Part shown: in pieces, positions 1-8,956 of the stretch
How the letters are laid out: every line of letters starts with the position of its first letter
How positions within the stretch are numbered: position 1 is the first letter of the stretch
DNA from: Marinovum algicola
GTDB taxonomy: Bacteria; Pseudomonadota; Alphaproteobacteria; Rhodobacterales; Rhodobacteraceae
Length of the DNA: 64,000 bases
NCBI RefSeq assembly: GCF_900109145.1
Contig: NZ_FNYY01000006.1
Span: 175,794-239,793, forward strand
Direction: 5' to 3'
The notes under the pieces: model-generated
Databases searched by the model: none
Told to the model about the DNA's origin: nothing
Seen by the model: the letters and a program-made list of their open reading frames with translations, nothing else
Position numbers and translations under genes: made by a program

Positions 1-354
1 ATGTTCGAGCATATGCCCGATCACCGGGTCGCGCTGGATCAGCAGTCGGCTGTCGTCGATCTGGCAGGGGGTGTGGCGGTTGCCGATATGCCAGGCCAGC
101 CGGGTGAGATCGGGGCCGGTGACGGCATAGAGGTCTTCCGCGGCGGCGATGACCTCGATCCGGATGCCGTCGGGCAGCGCAAAGGCCTGGCCGTGATCGA
201 CCGAGGTCGTGTGTTCGAGATCGACGAGAAAGCGCAGGCCGGCCTCCGAGACCAGCACCTTGCGGCGCAGGAACCGGTCGTCATAGGAGAGCTGCACGCG
301 GTCGGTGCAGGTGTCGACGTGGGGGATCAGGGTCTGGGTAACGGGGAGGGACAT
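1..354 (-). CDS. ureE: Urease accessory protein UreE (3' end beyond window)
   Basis: UreE is the cytoplasmic nickel metallochaperone that delivers Ni2+ to the urease apoprotein complex. The 118 codons seen begin MSLPVTQTLIP at an ATG whose complement is at 352-354. They contain the UreE core: the N-terminal beta domain, then the metallochaperone-domain signature HIGNRH followed by QIDDSRLLI and IGHMLEHLG-type residues at the window edge. The C-terminus, which often carries a His-rich tail, lies outside the window. It follows ureC on the same strand after an 80-base gap, so it is probably co-transcribed with the rest of the urease operon. The family assignment is firm; the gene is partial only because the window starts here. 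Confidence 0.93.
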   Translation of the reverse strand, partial: MSLPVTQTLIPHVDTCTDRVQLSYDDRFLRRKVLVSEAGLRFLVDLEHTTSVDHGQAFALPDGIRIEVIAAAEDLYAVTGPDLTRLAWHIGNRHTPCQIDDSRLLIQRDPVIGHMLEH

Positions 355-434
355 GGTCTAATCCGGTTATAAGGGAAGAAGAGGAACGCGCCGCGCGTGG
401 GGGCAGGCCGGCCGGGAGTGCATCCCGGAAGGCC

Positions 435-2195
435 TCAGAACAGAAAATACCTTTGCGCCATCGGCAGCACCTCGGCCGGCTGGCAGGTCAGCAGCTCGCC
501 GTCGGCGCGCACCTCGTAGGTTTCGGGATGCACCTCGACCTGAGGTGTGGCGGTGTTGAGTTTCAGGTCCGACTTGCCGATCTTGCGGGTGTTTTCCACC
601 GCCACGGTCTGCTTCGCCAGGCCCCAGGTGTCGCGGATGCCTTCGGCCTGGGCGGCGGCCGAGACGAAGGTCACCGCGGAGTTCTCGACCGAACGGCCAT
701 AGGCGCCCCACATCGGCCGCGAATAGACCGGCTGCGGCGTCGGGATCGAAGCATTGGGATCGCCCATCTGCGCACAGGCAATGGTGCCGCCGAGCAGGAC
801 CATCTCGGGCTTCACCCCGAAGAACGCCGGGTTCCAGAGCACCAGGTCGGCGCGTTTGCCGACCTCGATCGAGCCGATCTCGTGCGACAGCCCATGCGCG
901 ATGGCCGGGTTGATGGTGTATTTGGCGATATAGCGGCGGACGCGGAAATTGTCGTTGTCGCCGGTCTCCTCGGAGAGCCGCCCGCGCTGTTTCTTCATCT
1001 TGTCGGCGGTCTGCCAGGTGCGGATCAGCACCTCGCCCACCCGGCCCATGGCCTGGCTGTCCGACGCGATGATCGAAAACGCGCCCATGTCGTGCAGGAT
1101 GTCCTCGGCGGCGATGGTTTCGCGCCGGATGCGGCTCTCGGCAAAGGCCACATCCTCGGGGATCGACTTGTCGAGGTGGTGACAGACCATGAGCATGTCG
1201 AGATGTTCTTCGAGCGTGTTCACGGTAAACGGCCGCGTCGGGTTGGTCGAAGACGGCAGAACGTGCTCTTCGCCGCAGATCTTGATGATATCGGGGGCGT
1301 GGCCGCCGCCCGCGCCCTCGGTGTGAAAGGCGTGGATGGTGCGGCCTTTCATGGCCTTTACCGTGTGCTCGACAAAGCCGCTCTCGTTGAGCGTATCGGT
1401 GTGGATCATCACCTGCACGTCCATGTCATCGGCCACGCTCAGGCAGCAGTCGATGGCGCCGGGGGTGGTGCCCCAATCCTCGTGCAGTTTCAGCGCGCAG
1501 GCGCCGCCCTTGACCTGTTCGACCAGCGCTTCGGGCAGTGAGGCATTGCCCTTGCCGGCAAAGGCCAGGTTCATCGGAAAGGCGTCCGCCGCCTGCAACA
1601 TCCGCCCCATATGCCAGGGGCCGGGGGTGCAGGTGGTGGCCAGCGTTCCATGCGCCGGGCCGGTGCCGCCGCCCAGCATGGTGGTCAGGCCGGAATGCAG
1701 CGCATCCTCGATCTGCTGCGGGCAGATGAAATGAATGTGGCTGTCGAAACCGCCGGCGGTCAGGATGCGGCCTTCGCCGGCGATTACCTCGGTGCCGGGC
1801 CCGACGATGATGGTCACGCCGGGCTGGGTGTCGGGGTTGCCGGCCTTGCCGATGGCGGCGATCCGGCCGTCTTTCAGGCCGACATCGGCTTTCACGATGC
1901 CGGTGTGATCCACGATCAGCGCATTGGTGATGACGGTATCCACCGCACCGCCGGCCTGCGTGACCTGGGCTTGGCCCATGCCATCACGGATCACCTTGCC
2001 GCCGCCGAACTTGACCTCTTCACCGTAGGCGAGGGCGTTCCGACCCTCGCCCCCGGTGAGCGCGGCCCCGGCCTGCTCGGCGGTGAGGTCGCGTTCGACT
2101 TCGATGATCAGGTCGGTATCGGCCAGCCGCAGGCGGTCGCCGACGGTGGGGCCGAACATGGCGGCGTAATCGGAGCGTTTGATCGTGGCGGGCAT
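435..2195 (-). CDS. ureC: Urease subunit alpha UreC
   Basis: Catalytic subunit of urease, which hydrolyses urea to ammonia and carbamate at a dinuclear nickel centre in the cytoplasm. At 586 residues it is slightly longer than the usual 566-573. The nickel-ligand motif HIHF, the carbamylated lysine in ALKLHEDWG (Lys236), the HTDT segment and the mobile-flap motif VCHHLD are all present. The extra length comes from an Ala/Gly-rich insertion near residues 38-56, just before [10 protein letters not shown]. The gene sits one base downstream of ureB. A GC-rich inverted repeat (412-417 with 423-428) lies just beyond its stop, before ureE, and may be an intercistronic hairpin. Identity is certain. 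Confidence 0.98.
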   Translation of the reverse strand: MPATIKRSDYAAMFGPTVGDRLRLADTDLIIEVERDLTAEQAGAALTGGEGRNALAYGEEVKFGGGKVIRDGMGQAQVTQAGGAVDTVITNALIVDHTGIVKADVGLKDGRIAAIGKAGNPDTQPGVTIIVGPGTEVIAGEGRILTAGGFDSHIHFICPQQIEDALHSGLTTMLGGGTGPAHGTLATTCTPGPWHMGRMLQAADAFPMNLAFAGKGNASLPEALVEQVKGGACALKLHEDWGTTPGAIDCCLSVADDMDVQVMIHTDTLNESGFVEHTVKAMKGRTIHAFHTEGAGGGHAPDIIKICGEEHVLPSSTNPTRPFTVNTLEEHLDMLMVCHHLDKSIPEDVAFAESRIRRETIAAEDILHDMGAFSIIASDSQAMGRVGEVLIRTWQTADKMKKQRGRLSEETGDNDNFRVRRYIAKYTINPAIAHGLSHEIGSIEVGKRADLVLWNPAFFGVKPEMVLLGGTIACAQMGDPNASIPTPQPVYSRPMWGAYGRSVENSAVTFVSAAAQAEGIRDTWGLAKQTVAVENTRKIGKSDLKLNTATPQVEVHPETYEVRADGELLTCQPAEVLPMAQRYFLF

Positions 2196-2196
2196 C

Positions 2197-2502
2197 TCAG
2201 AGGTCTCCCATCACATGTTGATTGAAACCAAAGATCCGCCGCGCCCCGGAAATCGGGATCAGGCTGACCTCGCGCCGCTGGCCCGGTTCGAACCGGACGG
2301 CGGTGCCGGCGGCAATGTCCAGACGTCGCCCGCGCGCGGCGTCACGGTCGAACTCCAGCGCGGGATTGGCCTCGGCAAAGTGGTAGTGCGAGCCGACCTG
2401 CACCGGGCGGTCGCCGGTATTGGCGACCATCAGGGTGAGCGCTTCGGCGCCCGGGTTGAGCGTCAGCGTGCCGGCGGCGGGAATGAGCTCGCCCGGGATC
2501 AT
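2197..2502 (-). CDS. ureB: Urease subunit beta UreB
   Basis: Structural beta subunit of urease. The 101-residue protein starts MIPGELIP and carries the family hallmarks: [24 protein letters not shown] and [16 protein letters not shown] near the C-terminus. Length is normal for a separate UreB of the three-subunit bacterial enzyme. Its ATG overlaps the stop of the small membrane-protein gene upstream by 4 bases (ATGA), and its stop is one base from the ureC start. Both point to translational coupling within one operon that supplies equal amounts of UreA, UreB and UreC. Confidence 0.97.
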   Translation of the reverse strand: MIPGELIPAAGTLTLNPGAEALTLMVANTGDRPVQVGSHYHFAEANPALEFDRDAARGRRLDIAAGTAVRFEPGQRREVSLIPISGARRIFGFNQHVMGDL

Positions 2503-2666
2503 TTGCGCAGCACCATCAGCGCGGCGGCGACGGCGATGAGGCCCAGCGCCATTGCAACGGTCAGCCAGTTGCCGGAGTCATGCGGATGCAGATGGGCGCC
2601 GGAATGGGCGAGGGCCGGGGCAGTCGAAAGGGTTAGGGTGAAAAGCGGGGCGAGCAGGCGGGTCAT
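2499..2666 (-). CDS. Small His-rich single-pass membrane protein in the urease operon
   Basis: A 55-residue protein of unknown function between ureA and ureB. It starts MTRLLAPLF at an ATG preceded by AGGAGA at good spacing; a longer upstream reading is possible but has no Shine-Dalgarno. The sequence shows a Sec-type signal ending ALA (about residue 20), then a histidine-rich segment [11 protein letters not shown] (about residues 20-30), then a hydrophobic helix (about 35-53) ending RK. It would therefore sit in the membrane with the His segment in the periplasm. It overlaps ureB by 4 bases. Position and His content suggest a link to nickel, but that is inference; I do not recognise a named family. 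Confidence 0.75.
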   Translation of the reverse strand: MTRLLAPLFTLTLSTAPALAHSGAHLHPHDSGNWLTVAMALGLIAVAAALMVLRK

Positions 2667-2713
2667 GGGGAATTCTCCTGTTGGGGCGGTGGGTTGCAAA
2701 CCCACCCTACGGG

Positions 2714-3016
2714 TCAGCGGATCGGGTTGTGGACGGTGACAAGCTTGGTGCCGTCGGGAAAGGTGGCCTCGACCTGGACCTCGTGGATCATCTCCGGCAC
2801 GCCTTCCATGCAATGGTCGCGGGTGATCACCTGCGCGCCCGCCTCCATCATGTCGGCGACAGACCGGCCGTCGCGCGCGCCTTCGACCACCGCGTCGGTG
2901 ATCAGGGCAATCGCCTCGGGGTGGTTCAGCTTGACGCCTCGGTCGAGCCGCTTGCGGGCGATCTCGGCCGCCATGGCGACCAGAAGCTTGTCCTTTTCGC
3001 GGGGGGTCAGGTTCAT
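2714..3016 (-). CDS. ureA: Urease subunit gamma UreA
   Basis: Gamma subunit of urease, 100 residues. It begins [20 protein letters not shown] and contains [12 protein letters not shown], the GRSVADMM region and the C-terminal [18 protein letters not shown] with a final VHNPIR. All are conserved features of stand-alone UreA, and the length is normal. I chose this start because the protein aligns from its first residue with the family and the ATG lies four bases after the ureD stop. The upstream in-frame extension overlaps ureD and is not plausible. Confidence 0.97.
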   Translation of the reverse strand: MNLTPREKDKLLVAMAAEIARKRLDRGVKLNHPEAIALITDAVVEGARDGRSVADMMEAGAQVITRDHCMEGVPEMIHEVQVEATFPDGTKLVTVHNPIR

Positions 3017-3020
3017 GAGG

Positions 3021-3905
3021 TCACAATCTCCAGGAAACAGGCAGGGTATCGCCCGACAGACGGTCCAGCACCGGCAGCAGATGCTGCCGCAGCACATGGC
3101 TGTCAGGGCATAGAAGACGCAGCACCAGCACATCCGGCGCCAGCAGGCTGGCGCCGCCGCAGGTGGCAAGCTGGGCGCGGACGGCGGCCAGATGCGCCTC
3201 GGCGTCTGGCGCGACATAGACCAGCGAGGCCATCGCCCCGGCGCCATCGCCGATCGGGCGCCGGGCCAATTGTCGGCTGATGTCGCCCTCGAGCCGCACC
3301 GCATCGCAATAAAGCGGCTGGCCCGCCCGGCGCAGGGTGATCCGGTCGTGAAACCGGGCGTCGGTCAGGGTTTCGCCCATGGCGGCGCGCCCGAAGATCA
3401 CCGGTTCGACCATCAAGAGCCGTGCATCGGCGGCCAGATCGACGCTCAACCGCCGCCGCAGCGCGCAGCCGTCATAAAGAATGAGTTCCTGCGGCAGCCA
3501 ATGCAATGTCGCACCGGCAGCCACCTGAAGCGTGCTGTCGACCCGGCCGAATTCGCCGTCGCGGCTGCGATAGGCGCGCTCGGCCGCCTGCGTCGTCAGC
3601 CCCAGCGCCGCGCCCGGCCCGGCGCTGGCAGTCAGCGACAGTCGGTCGCCACCGGTCACGCCGCCGGCGGTATTGATGCAGATCGTCTGCAACATCGCGC
3701 CCGCCCGCGGAAACAGCGCCTTCATCGCGCCGGCCTGGCGCAACCCGTCGATCACGCTGCGCCCGCCATGGCGTTTCGCCGACAGCACGATCTCCCCGCG
3801 CGCCCGGGGCTGGGCGTCAAGCGGCTGAAACGCTTGGGGTATCGGGGGATGCAGGGTGATGGGCTTGCTCCGCTTGGATGACGTGATCTGCTGCGGATTG
3901 AGCAT
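3021..3905 (-). CDS. ureD: Urease accessory protein UreD
   Basis: UreD (UreH) binds apo-urease and, with UreF and UreG, forms the activation complex that allows lysine carbamylation and nickel insertion. The 294-residue protein has the family motifs [13 protein letters not shown] (about residues 77-90), the AAERAYR segment, [14 protein letters not shown] (about 135-150) and the region around [12 protein letters not shown]. It is the first gene of the leftward urease operon and diverges from urtA, so the promoter should lie in the following 355-base intergenic region. ureF and ureG are not in the window and presumably follow ureE. Confidence 0.95.
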   Translation of the reverse strand: MLNPQQITSSKRSKPITLHPPIPQAFQPLDAQPRARGEIVLSAKRHGGRSVIDGLRQAGAMKALFPRAGAMLQTICINTAGGVTGGDRLSLTASAGPGAALGLTTQAAERAYRSRDGEFGRVDSTLQVAAGATLHWLPQELILYDGCALRRRLSVDLAADARLLMVEPVIFGRAAMGETLTDARFHDRITLRRAGQPLYCDAVRLEGDISRQLARRPIGDGAGAMASLVYVAPDAEAHLAAVRAQLATCGGASLLAPDVLVLRLLCPDSHVLRQHLLPVLDRLSGDTLPVSWRL

Positions 3906-4260
3906 ATGGGCGCCGCCAATGGCCAGATTCGCGGCAGTTTGGAAGCAAGTGCCGGGCCATTTCGCCTAATTTTTAGACAAAAGTGGTTAACAGCGCCCGG
4001 AAATGGGGCAATTGCCGAGGAGCGGCCTGAAATCCTCCCGGCAGAATTGATCCATTCGCCGCAATGCAGAACTCATGTCCTTGCTCACGCAACGGTGACA
4101 TCCCGCTAGGGCAACCGGCGCAGGGCGTGTGACGGCCAAGAGAACTGGCATTCGTAGCGGCCGCCACACTTTCGCAACATGAACGTTGCAGGGCTTTCTG
4201 TAGGCCGCCGCGCCCGCTGGCGCAATGGCCCCACAGCCGCTCTGCGGGGAGAGACAAGAT
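3906..4260. other. Divergent intergenic region between ureD and urtA
   Basis: This 355-base stretch has no gene I can support. It must carry the promoters of both the leftward urease operon and the rightward urea transporter operon. An AT-richer patch around 3968-3995 lies near ureD. A short inverted repeat (GCAAC with GTTGC, about 4172-4187) lies about 75 bases before urtA. I looked for a sigma-54 GG-N10-GC promoter and for clear NtrC half-site pairs and found none that I trust. The urtA ribosome binding site GGGGAGA sits just before its ATG. Confidence 0.5.
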
Positions 4261-5547
4261 ATGACCCGTATCAGCAAGACATTCACCTCTATCGCCGCAC
4301 TTGGCATGTTCGCCGCCGCGCCCGCGCTGGCGCAACAGGACTGCCCGATCAAGGTCGGCGTGCTGCACTCGCTCAGCGGCACCATGGCCATTTCCGAAAC
4401 CACGCTGAAAGACACCGTCGAAATGCTGGTCGAACAGCAGAACGACGCCGGCGGCCTGCTGGGCTGCGAGCTTGAAGCGGTTGTCGTCGATCCGGCCTCG
4501 GACTGGCCGCTGTTTGCCGAAAAGGCGCGCGAGCTGCTGAGCGTGCATGAGGTCGACGTGATCTTCGGCAACTGGACCTCGGTCAGCCGCAAATCCGTCC
4601 TGCCGGTGATCGAAGAGCTGAACGGCCTGCTGTTCTACCCGGTGCAATACGAAGGCGAGGAAAGCTCCAAGAACGTCTTCTACACCGGCGCCGCCCCCAA
4701 CCAGCAGGCGATCCCGGCCACCGATTACTTCCTCGAAGAGCTCGGCGTCGAGAAATTCGCCCTGCTCGGCACCGATTACGTCTATCCCCGCACCACCAAC
4801 AACATCCTGGAATCCTACCTGAAATCCAAGGGCATCCCCGAGGAGGACATCTTCGTCAACTACACCCCCTTCGGGCATTCGGACTGGGCCACCATCGTGG
4901 CGGATGTCGTGGCGCTCGGCGCCGATGGCAAGCAGGTCGGCGTGATCTCGACGATCAACGGCGACGCCAATATCGGCTTTTACAAGGAACTGGCCGCCGC
5001 CGGCGTTTCGGCCGACGACATCCCCGTCGTCGCCTTCTCGGTGGGTGAGGAAGAGCTCTCGGGCCTCGACACCTCCAACCTCGTCGGCCACCTCGCCGCC
5101 TGGAACTACTTCCAGTCCGCTGAAACCGAGGCCAATGCCGCCTTCATCGACACCTGGAAGGCCCGCATGGGCGCGGAGCGTGTGACCAATGACCCGATGG
5201 AGGCCCATTACATCGGCTTCAACATGTGGGTGAACGCGGTCACCGATGCCGAAACCACCGAGGTCGATGCCGTCCGTACCGCGATGTACGGTCAGGAATT
5301 CCCGAACCTGACCGGCGGCACCGCGGTCATGCTGCCCAACCATCACCTGGCCAAGCCGGTGCTGATCGGCGAGATCACCGAGGACGGACAATTCGACATC
5401 GTCAGCCAGACCGAGGAAGTCCCGGGCGACGCCTGGACCGATTTCCTGCCGGAATCGGCGGTGCTGAAGTCCGATTGGAAAGACCTCGGCTGCGGCATGT
5501 ACAACACCGAGACCTCGACCTGCGTCCAGATCAAGTCGAACTACTGA
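4261..5547 (+). CDS. urtA: Urea ABC transporter substrate-binding protein UrtA
   Basis: Periplasmic urea-binding protein of the high-affinity Urt ABC importer. The 428-residue precursor begins MTRISKTFTSIAALGMFAAAP, a typical Sec signal with cleavage after ALA-QQ. The longer reading frame from 4225 would spoil that signal, and the ATG at 4261 has GGGGAGA before it. Family marks include KVGVLHSLSGTMAISE, FYPVQYEGEESSKNV, GAAPNQQ and YPRTTNNI. It leads the urtABCDE operon, divergent from urease, so uptake and hydrolysis of urea are encoded side by side. Such genes are usually nitrogen-controlled; the sequence does not show the control site. Confidence 0.96.
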   Translation: MTRISKTFTSIAALGMFAAAPALAQQDCPIKVGVLHSLSGTMAISETTLKDTVEMLVEQQNDAGGLLGCELEAVVVDPASDWPLFAEKARELLSVHEVDVIFGNWTSVSRKSVLPVIEELNGLLFYPVQYEGEESSKNVFYTGAAPNQQAIPATDYFLEELGVEKFALLGTDYVYPRTTNNILESYLKSKGIPEEDIFVNYTPFGHSDWATIVADVVALGADGKQVGVISTINGDANIGFYKELAAAGVSADDIPVVAFSVGEEELSGLDTSNLVGHLAAWNYFQSAETEANAAFIDTWKARMGAERVTNDPMEAHYIGFNMWVNAVTDAETTEVDAVRTAMYGQEFPNLTGGTAVMLPNHHLAKPVLIGEITEDGQFDIVSQTEEVPGDAWTDFLPESAVLKSDWKDLGCGMYNTETSTCVQIKSNY

Positions 5548-5616
5548 TCTGACCTCCCGAGGGGCGTGGCCATCGTGCCGCGCCCCCGCTCTCCTCGACA
5601 GAACAGGCCCCTGAAT

Positions 5617-7599
5617 ATGCACCGCGTTCTTTTCGCGTGCCTGACCCTTCTGTGCCTGCCGCTGATGGCAGCGGCGCAGGATCAGGCCCCGAACTCCTCA
5701 CAATCGTCCACCACCGACGCCGCCCTGCAAGCGATCCTGCAAGAGCATGCGCCACTTGTCGCCAAACCGTCGCGCCGTACCATTGGCACGGTGCTCGATG
5801 CGCTCACGGCCTCCGGCCTGCCGCAGGTGCCGGTCTTCCTGAACCGCTACGCCGAAAAGGAGGTCTGGCAGCGCGAGGCGGATGGGGTGTTCTTCTATGC
5901 CGAGGAAACCGGTGACGCCTATGCCCTGACCGACATCGACAGCGGTGACGTCCTGGCCGAGGTGGACGGCGACGGCCTGAAGAACATCAAGCCCAACGGC
6001 GGTGTCCGGCGCGAGATCGGCGCGGCATTGGTGCAGTTCCAGCTCTCCGATCCCGACATCACCCGCCGCCGCGACGCGCTCGACGCGATCTCGCGCAATC
6101 CCGATCCCTCGCAGCTCGCCGCGCTGACCGCCTCGATCGAGGGCGAGACCGACGCCGGCCTGCGCAGCCGCAAGGCGCGGCTCGCCACCTATCTCACCGC
6201 CCGTTTCGGCGACACTTCCGAAGCCCGGATCACGGCTATCCGCACCCTGTCCGACGACCTCAGCGTCGAAGGCCGCGCGGTGCTCAACCAGATCCTCGCC
6301 ACGCGTTTCGCCGCGGCGCAATCCCTGCCCGGCGACAGCAATATCGCCCGCGTGCTTACCCCGGGCGAGGGCATCGACCGCGACACCGCCTATGCCGCCC
6401 TGGTCGATGCCGATCTCGCCCCGCCGCTGGTTGATGCCGGCGCGGTCCGCGCCGCGCTCGAAGCCAACATCACCGGAGGCCGGGTCGGCGGCATCCCGCT
6501 CGGCCAGCTCGGCACTGCCGAAGCCCGCGCCAGGGCCTATGCCGCTCTGGCCGCCGAAGGCACGGTGCCGCAACAGGTCACCGAAGCGGACATCGACGCC
6601 GCCCTCGCGGCGCATGTCTTCTTCGACAGCTACGAAGAGACCGATCCGGCGATCACCGGGGCCGCCGAGGACACGCTGGCCGCCGTGCGCACCCGCGTCG
6701 GCGTCGGCCAGACCATCGATCTGACGATGGATGCGGTGTCGCTGGCCTCGATCTACTTCCTCGCCGCCATCGGCCTCGCCATCACCTTCGGCGTCATGGG
6801 GGTGATCAACATGGCGCATGGCGAATTCATCATGATGGGCGCCTATACCGGCTATGTGGTCCAGCTCTTCGTGCCCGATTACACCCTGTCGCTGGTGGTC
6901 GCCCTGCCGCTGGCCTTCGCCGTCACCTTCGCCGCCGGCGTCGCGATGGAGCGGCTGGTGATCCGCTGGCTCTACCACCGCCCGCTCGAGACGCTGCTCG
7001 CCACCTTCGGCATCTCGATCGCCCTGCAACAGCTGGCCAAGAACATCTTCGGCACCCAGGCCCGCCCGCTGACCTCGCCGGGCTGGCTCGATGGCGCCTG
7101 GGTGCTCAACGACGTGGTGCAGATCGCCTATATCCGCATCGCGATCTTCGTGCTGGCGCTGCTGTTCCTCGGTCTGCTGCTCTTCATCCTCAAGAAGACC
7201 CGCCTCGGGCTGGAAGTGCGCGCCGTGACGCAGAATCCGCGCATGGCGTCGTCGATGGGCATCAATCCCGACCGGATCAACATGCTGACCTTCGGCCTCG
7301 GCTCGGGCATCGCCGGCATCGCCGGCGTCGCCATCGGCCTTTACGCCAAGGTCACCTCGGAAATGGGCGCCGATTACATCGTGCAGAGCTTCATGACCGT
7401 GGTCGTGGGCGGCGTCGGCAATGTCTGGGGCACGCTCGCCGGCGCCACGCTGATCGGCTTCCTGCAAAAGGGCATCGAGTTCTTCAACCCGTCGAACACG
7501 CTCGCCGCCCAGACCTACATGATCCTCTTCATCATCCTCTTCATCCAGTTCCGTCCCAAGGGCATCGTCGCCCTCAAGGGCCGCGCCGCAGGAGACTGA
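5617..7599 (+). CDS. urtB: Urea ABC transporter permease UrtB
   Basis: LivH-type inner-membrane permease of the urea importer, 660 residues from the ATG at 5617. The N-terminus has a signal-like hydrophobic stretch (MHRVLFACLTLLCLPLMAAAQ), followed by about 360 residues of alpha-helical, Ala-rich soluble sequence, probably periplasmic. The permease core starts at about residue 370 (FGVMGVINMAHGEFIMMGAY). The long extra domain is usual for proteobacterial UrtB. The ending FIQFRPKGIVALKGR is typical of the family. The next gene starts 124 bases later, an unusually wide gap in this otherwise tight operon, filled by a hairpin repeat. Confidence 0.95.
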   Translation: MHRVLFACLTLLCLPLMAAAQDQAPNSSQSSTTDAALQAILQEHAPLVAKPSRRTIGTVLDALTASGLPQVPVFLNRYAEKEVWQREADGVFFYAEETGDAYALTDIDSGDVLAEVDGDGLKNIKPNGGVRREIGAALVQFQLSDPDITRRRDALDAISRNPDPSQLAALTASIEGETDAGLRSRKARLATYLTARFGDTSEARITAIRTLSDDLSVEGRAVLNQILATRFAAAQSLPGDSNIARVLTPGEGIDRDTAYAALVDADLAPPLVDAGAVRAALEANITGGRVGGIPLGQLGTAEARARAYAALAAEGTVPQQVTEADIDAALAAHVFFDSYEETDPAITGAAEDTLAAVRTRVGVGQTIDLTMDAVSLASIYFLAAIGLAITFGVMGVINMAHGEFIMMGAYTGYVVQLFVPDYTLSLVVALPLAFAVTFAAGVAMERLVIRWLYHRPLETLLATFGISIALQQLAKNIFGTQARPLTSPGWLDGAWVLNDVVQIAYIRIAIFVLALLFLGLLLFILKKTRLGLEVRAVTQNPRMASSMGINPDRINMLTFGLGSGIAGIAGVAIGLYAKVTSEMGADYIVQSFMTVVVGGVGNVWGTLAGATLIGFLQKGIEFFNPSNTLAAQTYMILFIILFIQFRPKGIVALKGRAAGD

Positions 7600-7621
7600 C
7601 CATGACCCATCCAGTCCTTCC

Positions 7622-7679
7622 TCTTGCCGAAAATACCGCGGGGGAGTCCGCTGCAAGCGGACGGGGGCAGAGCCCCCGC
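7622..7679. repeat. REP-like intergenic element with two hairpins
   Basis: The sequence runs from TTGCCGAAAATACCGCGGGGG through two consecutive perfect inverted repeats: GTCCGCT-gca-AGCGGAC (7646-7662) and GGGGGC-aga-GCCCCC (7663-7677). I know this general pattern, an AAAATA-type lead followed by CG-rich hairpins, as a common dispersed intergenic repeat of Rhodobacteraceae. It lies inside the urt operon between urtB and urtC, where it may act as an mRNA stability or attenuation element. Copy number in the genome cannot be judged from this window. Confidence 0.7.
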
Positions 7680-7723
7680 CCCCGGCGACGCCAGAGGCGG
7701 CGCAACATGAAAGGCGCAGCCCA

Positions 7724-8956
7724 ATGACCCGATCCTTCCTCTTCCGCAACCCGTCGGTGATGTGGTTCCTCGCCGCATTGGCGCTTTTCACCCTCGGGGT
7801 CACCGCGCTCAGCGAGGCCACCGGCGTGGGCTTTGTCTCCACCAGCTTCGTCAAGACCCTGGGCAAGACCCTCTGTCTCGCGCTCATCGCCATCGCCATG
7901 GACGTGGTCTGGGGCTATTGCGGCATTCTCTCGCTTGGCCATTTCGCCTTCTTCGGCATCGGCGGCTATGCCATCGGCATGTGGCTGATGTATGCCCGCA
8001 CCGAGGGCATCGTGCTCGAAAGCCTGCAAGCCGGCGCCCTGCCGCCGACGCCCCAGGAGATTTCCGACGCTATCGCCGGCCAGATCTTCGGCGTGGTCGG
8101 CGCCTCGGAACTGCCGGGCCTGTGGAGTTTCGCGCATTCCCTGCCGCTGCAACTCATCGCCGTCATCCTCGTCCCCGGCCTCCTGGCCCTGGTCTTCGGC
8201 TGGCTCGCCTTCCGCAGCCGCGTCACCGGCGTCTACCTGTCGATCCTGACCCAGGCGATGACCCTGGCGCTGTCGCTCTACCTCTTTCAGAACGACACCG
8301 GGCTCAGGGGCAACAACGGCCTCTCCGGCCTGCAAAACATCCCCGGCTTCGAGGACACGCCGCAGGCGATGATCTCGATGGCCTTCTTCTGGGGCTCGGC
8401 GCTGGCTTTGGGGCTGGGCTACCTGCTCTTTGCCGTCGTGGTCGACGGCAAGATGGGCAGCGTGATCCGCGCGATCCGCGACAACGAGGCGCGGGTCCGC
8501 TTCCTCGGCTACCATGTCGAGAGCTACAAGCTCTTTGTCTTCACCCTGACCGCCATTGTGGCGGGCATTGCCGGGGCGCTGTATTACCCGCAGGCCGGCA
8601 TCATCAACCCGGCCGAGATCGCGCCCATCGCCTCGATCTACCTCGCCGTCTGGGTGGCGATCGGCGGCCGCGGCCGGCTATACGGCGCGGTGATCGGCGC
8701 CGCCTTCGTCTCGCTGCTGTCGAGCTGGTTCACCGGCGGCGGCGCGCCGGCCATTCCGCTGGGCTTCTACACCATCCAGTGGACCGACTGGTGGCTGGTG
8801 TTGCTGGGCCTGTCGTTCGTCGCCGTCACCCTGTTCTTCCCCAAGGGCATCGGCGGCCTCTTCGATTACATCACCATCCGCCATCCGATCCCCGACCGTG
8901 TGGGCGATTACGGACCCGACGGCGGCGCACGACGCAAGGAGGAGGGCAAGCCATGA
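7724..8956 (+). CDS. urtC: Urea ABC transporter permease UrtC
   Basis: LivM-type second permease of the urea importer, 410 residues with about ten hydrophobic helices. Characteristic segments are WGYCGILSLGHFAFFGIGGYAIGMW (about 63-87), FRSRVTGVYLSILTQA (about 164-179), IRDNEARVRFLGY (about 250-262) and the C-terminal LFFPKGIGGLFDY. UrtC pairs with UrtB to form the membrane channel. Its stop overlaps the urtD start (ATGA at 8953-8956). The soluble N-terminal extension (MTRSFLFRNPSV) is short and cytoplasmic. Confidence 0.95.
   Translation: MTRSFLFRNPSVMWFLAALALFTLGVTALSEATGVGFVSTSFVKTLGKTLCLALIAIAMDVVWGYCGILSLGHFAFFGIGGYAIGMWLMYARTEGIVLESLQAGALPPTPQEISDAIAGQIFGVVGASELPGLWSFAHSLPLQLIAVILVPGLLALVFGWLAFRSRVTGVYLSILTQAMTLALSLYLFQNDTGLRGNNGLSGLQNIPGFEDTPQAMISMAFFWGSALALGLGYLLFAVVVDGKMGSVIRAIRDNEARVRFLGYHVESYKLFVFTLTAIVAGIAGALYYPQAGIINPAEIAPIASIYLAVWVAIGGRGRLYGAVIGAAFVSLLSSWFTGGGAPAIPLGFYTIQWTDWWLVLLGLSFVAVTLFFPKGIGGLFDYITIRHPIPDRVGDYGPDGGARRKEEGKP

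Noticed and set aside
3906..4260. Sigma-54/NtrC control sites before urtA
   Set aside because: I could not find a GG-N10-GC promoter or a convincing NtrC palindrome by eye, although nitrogen control would be expected.
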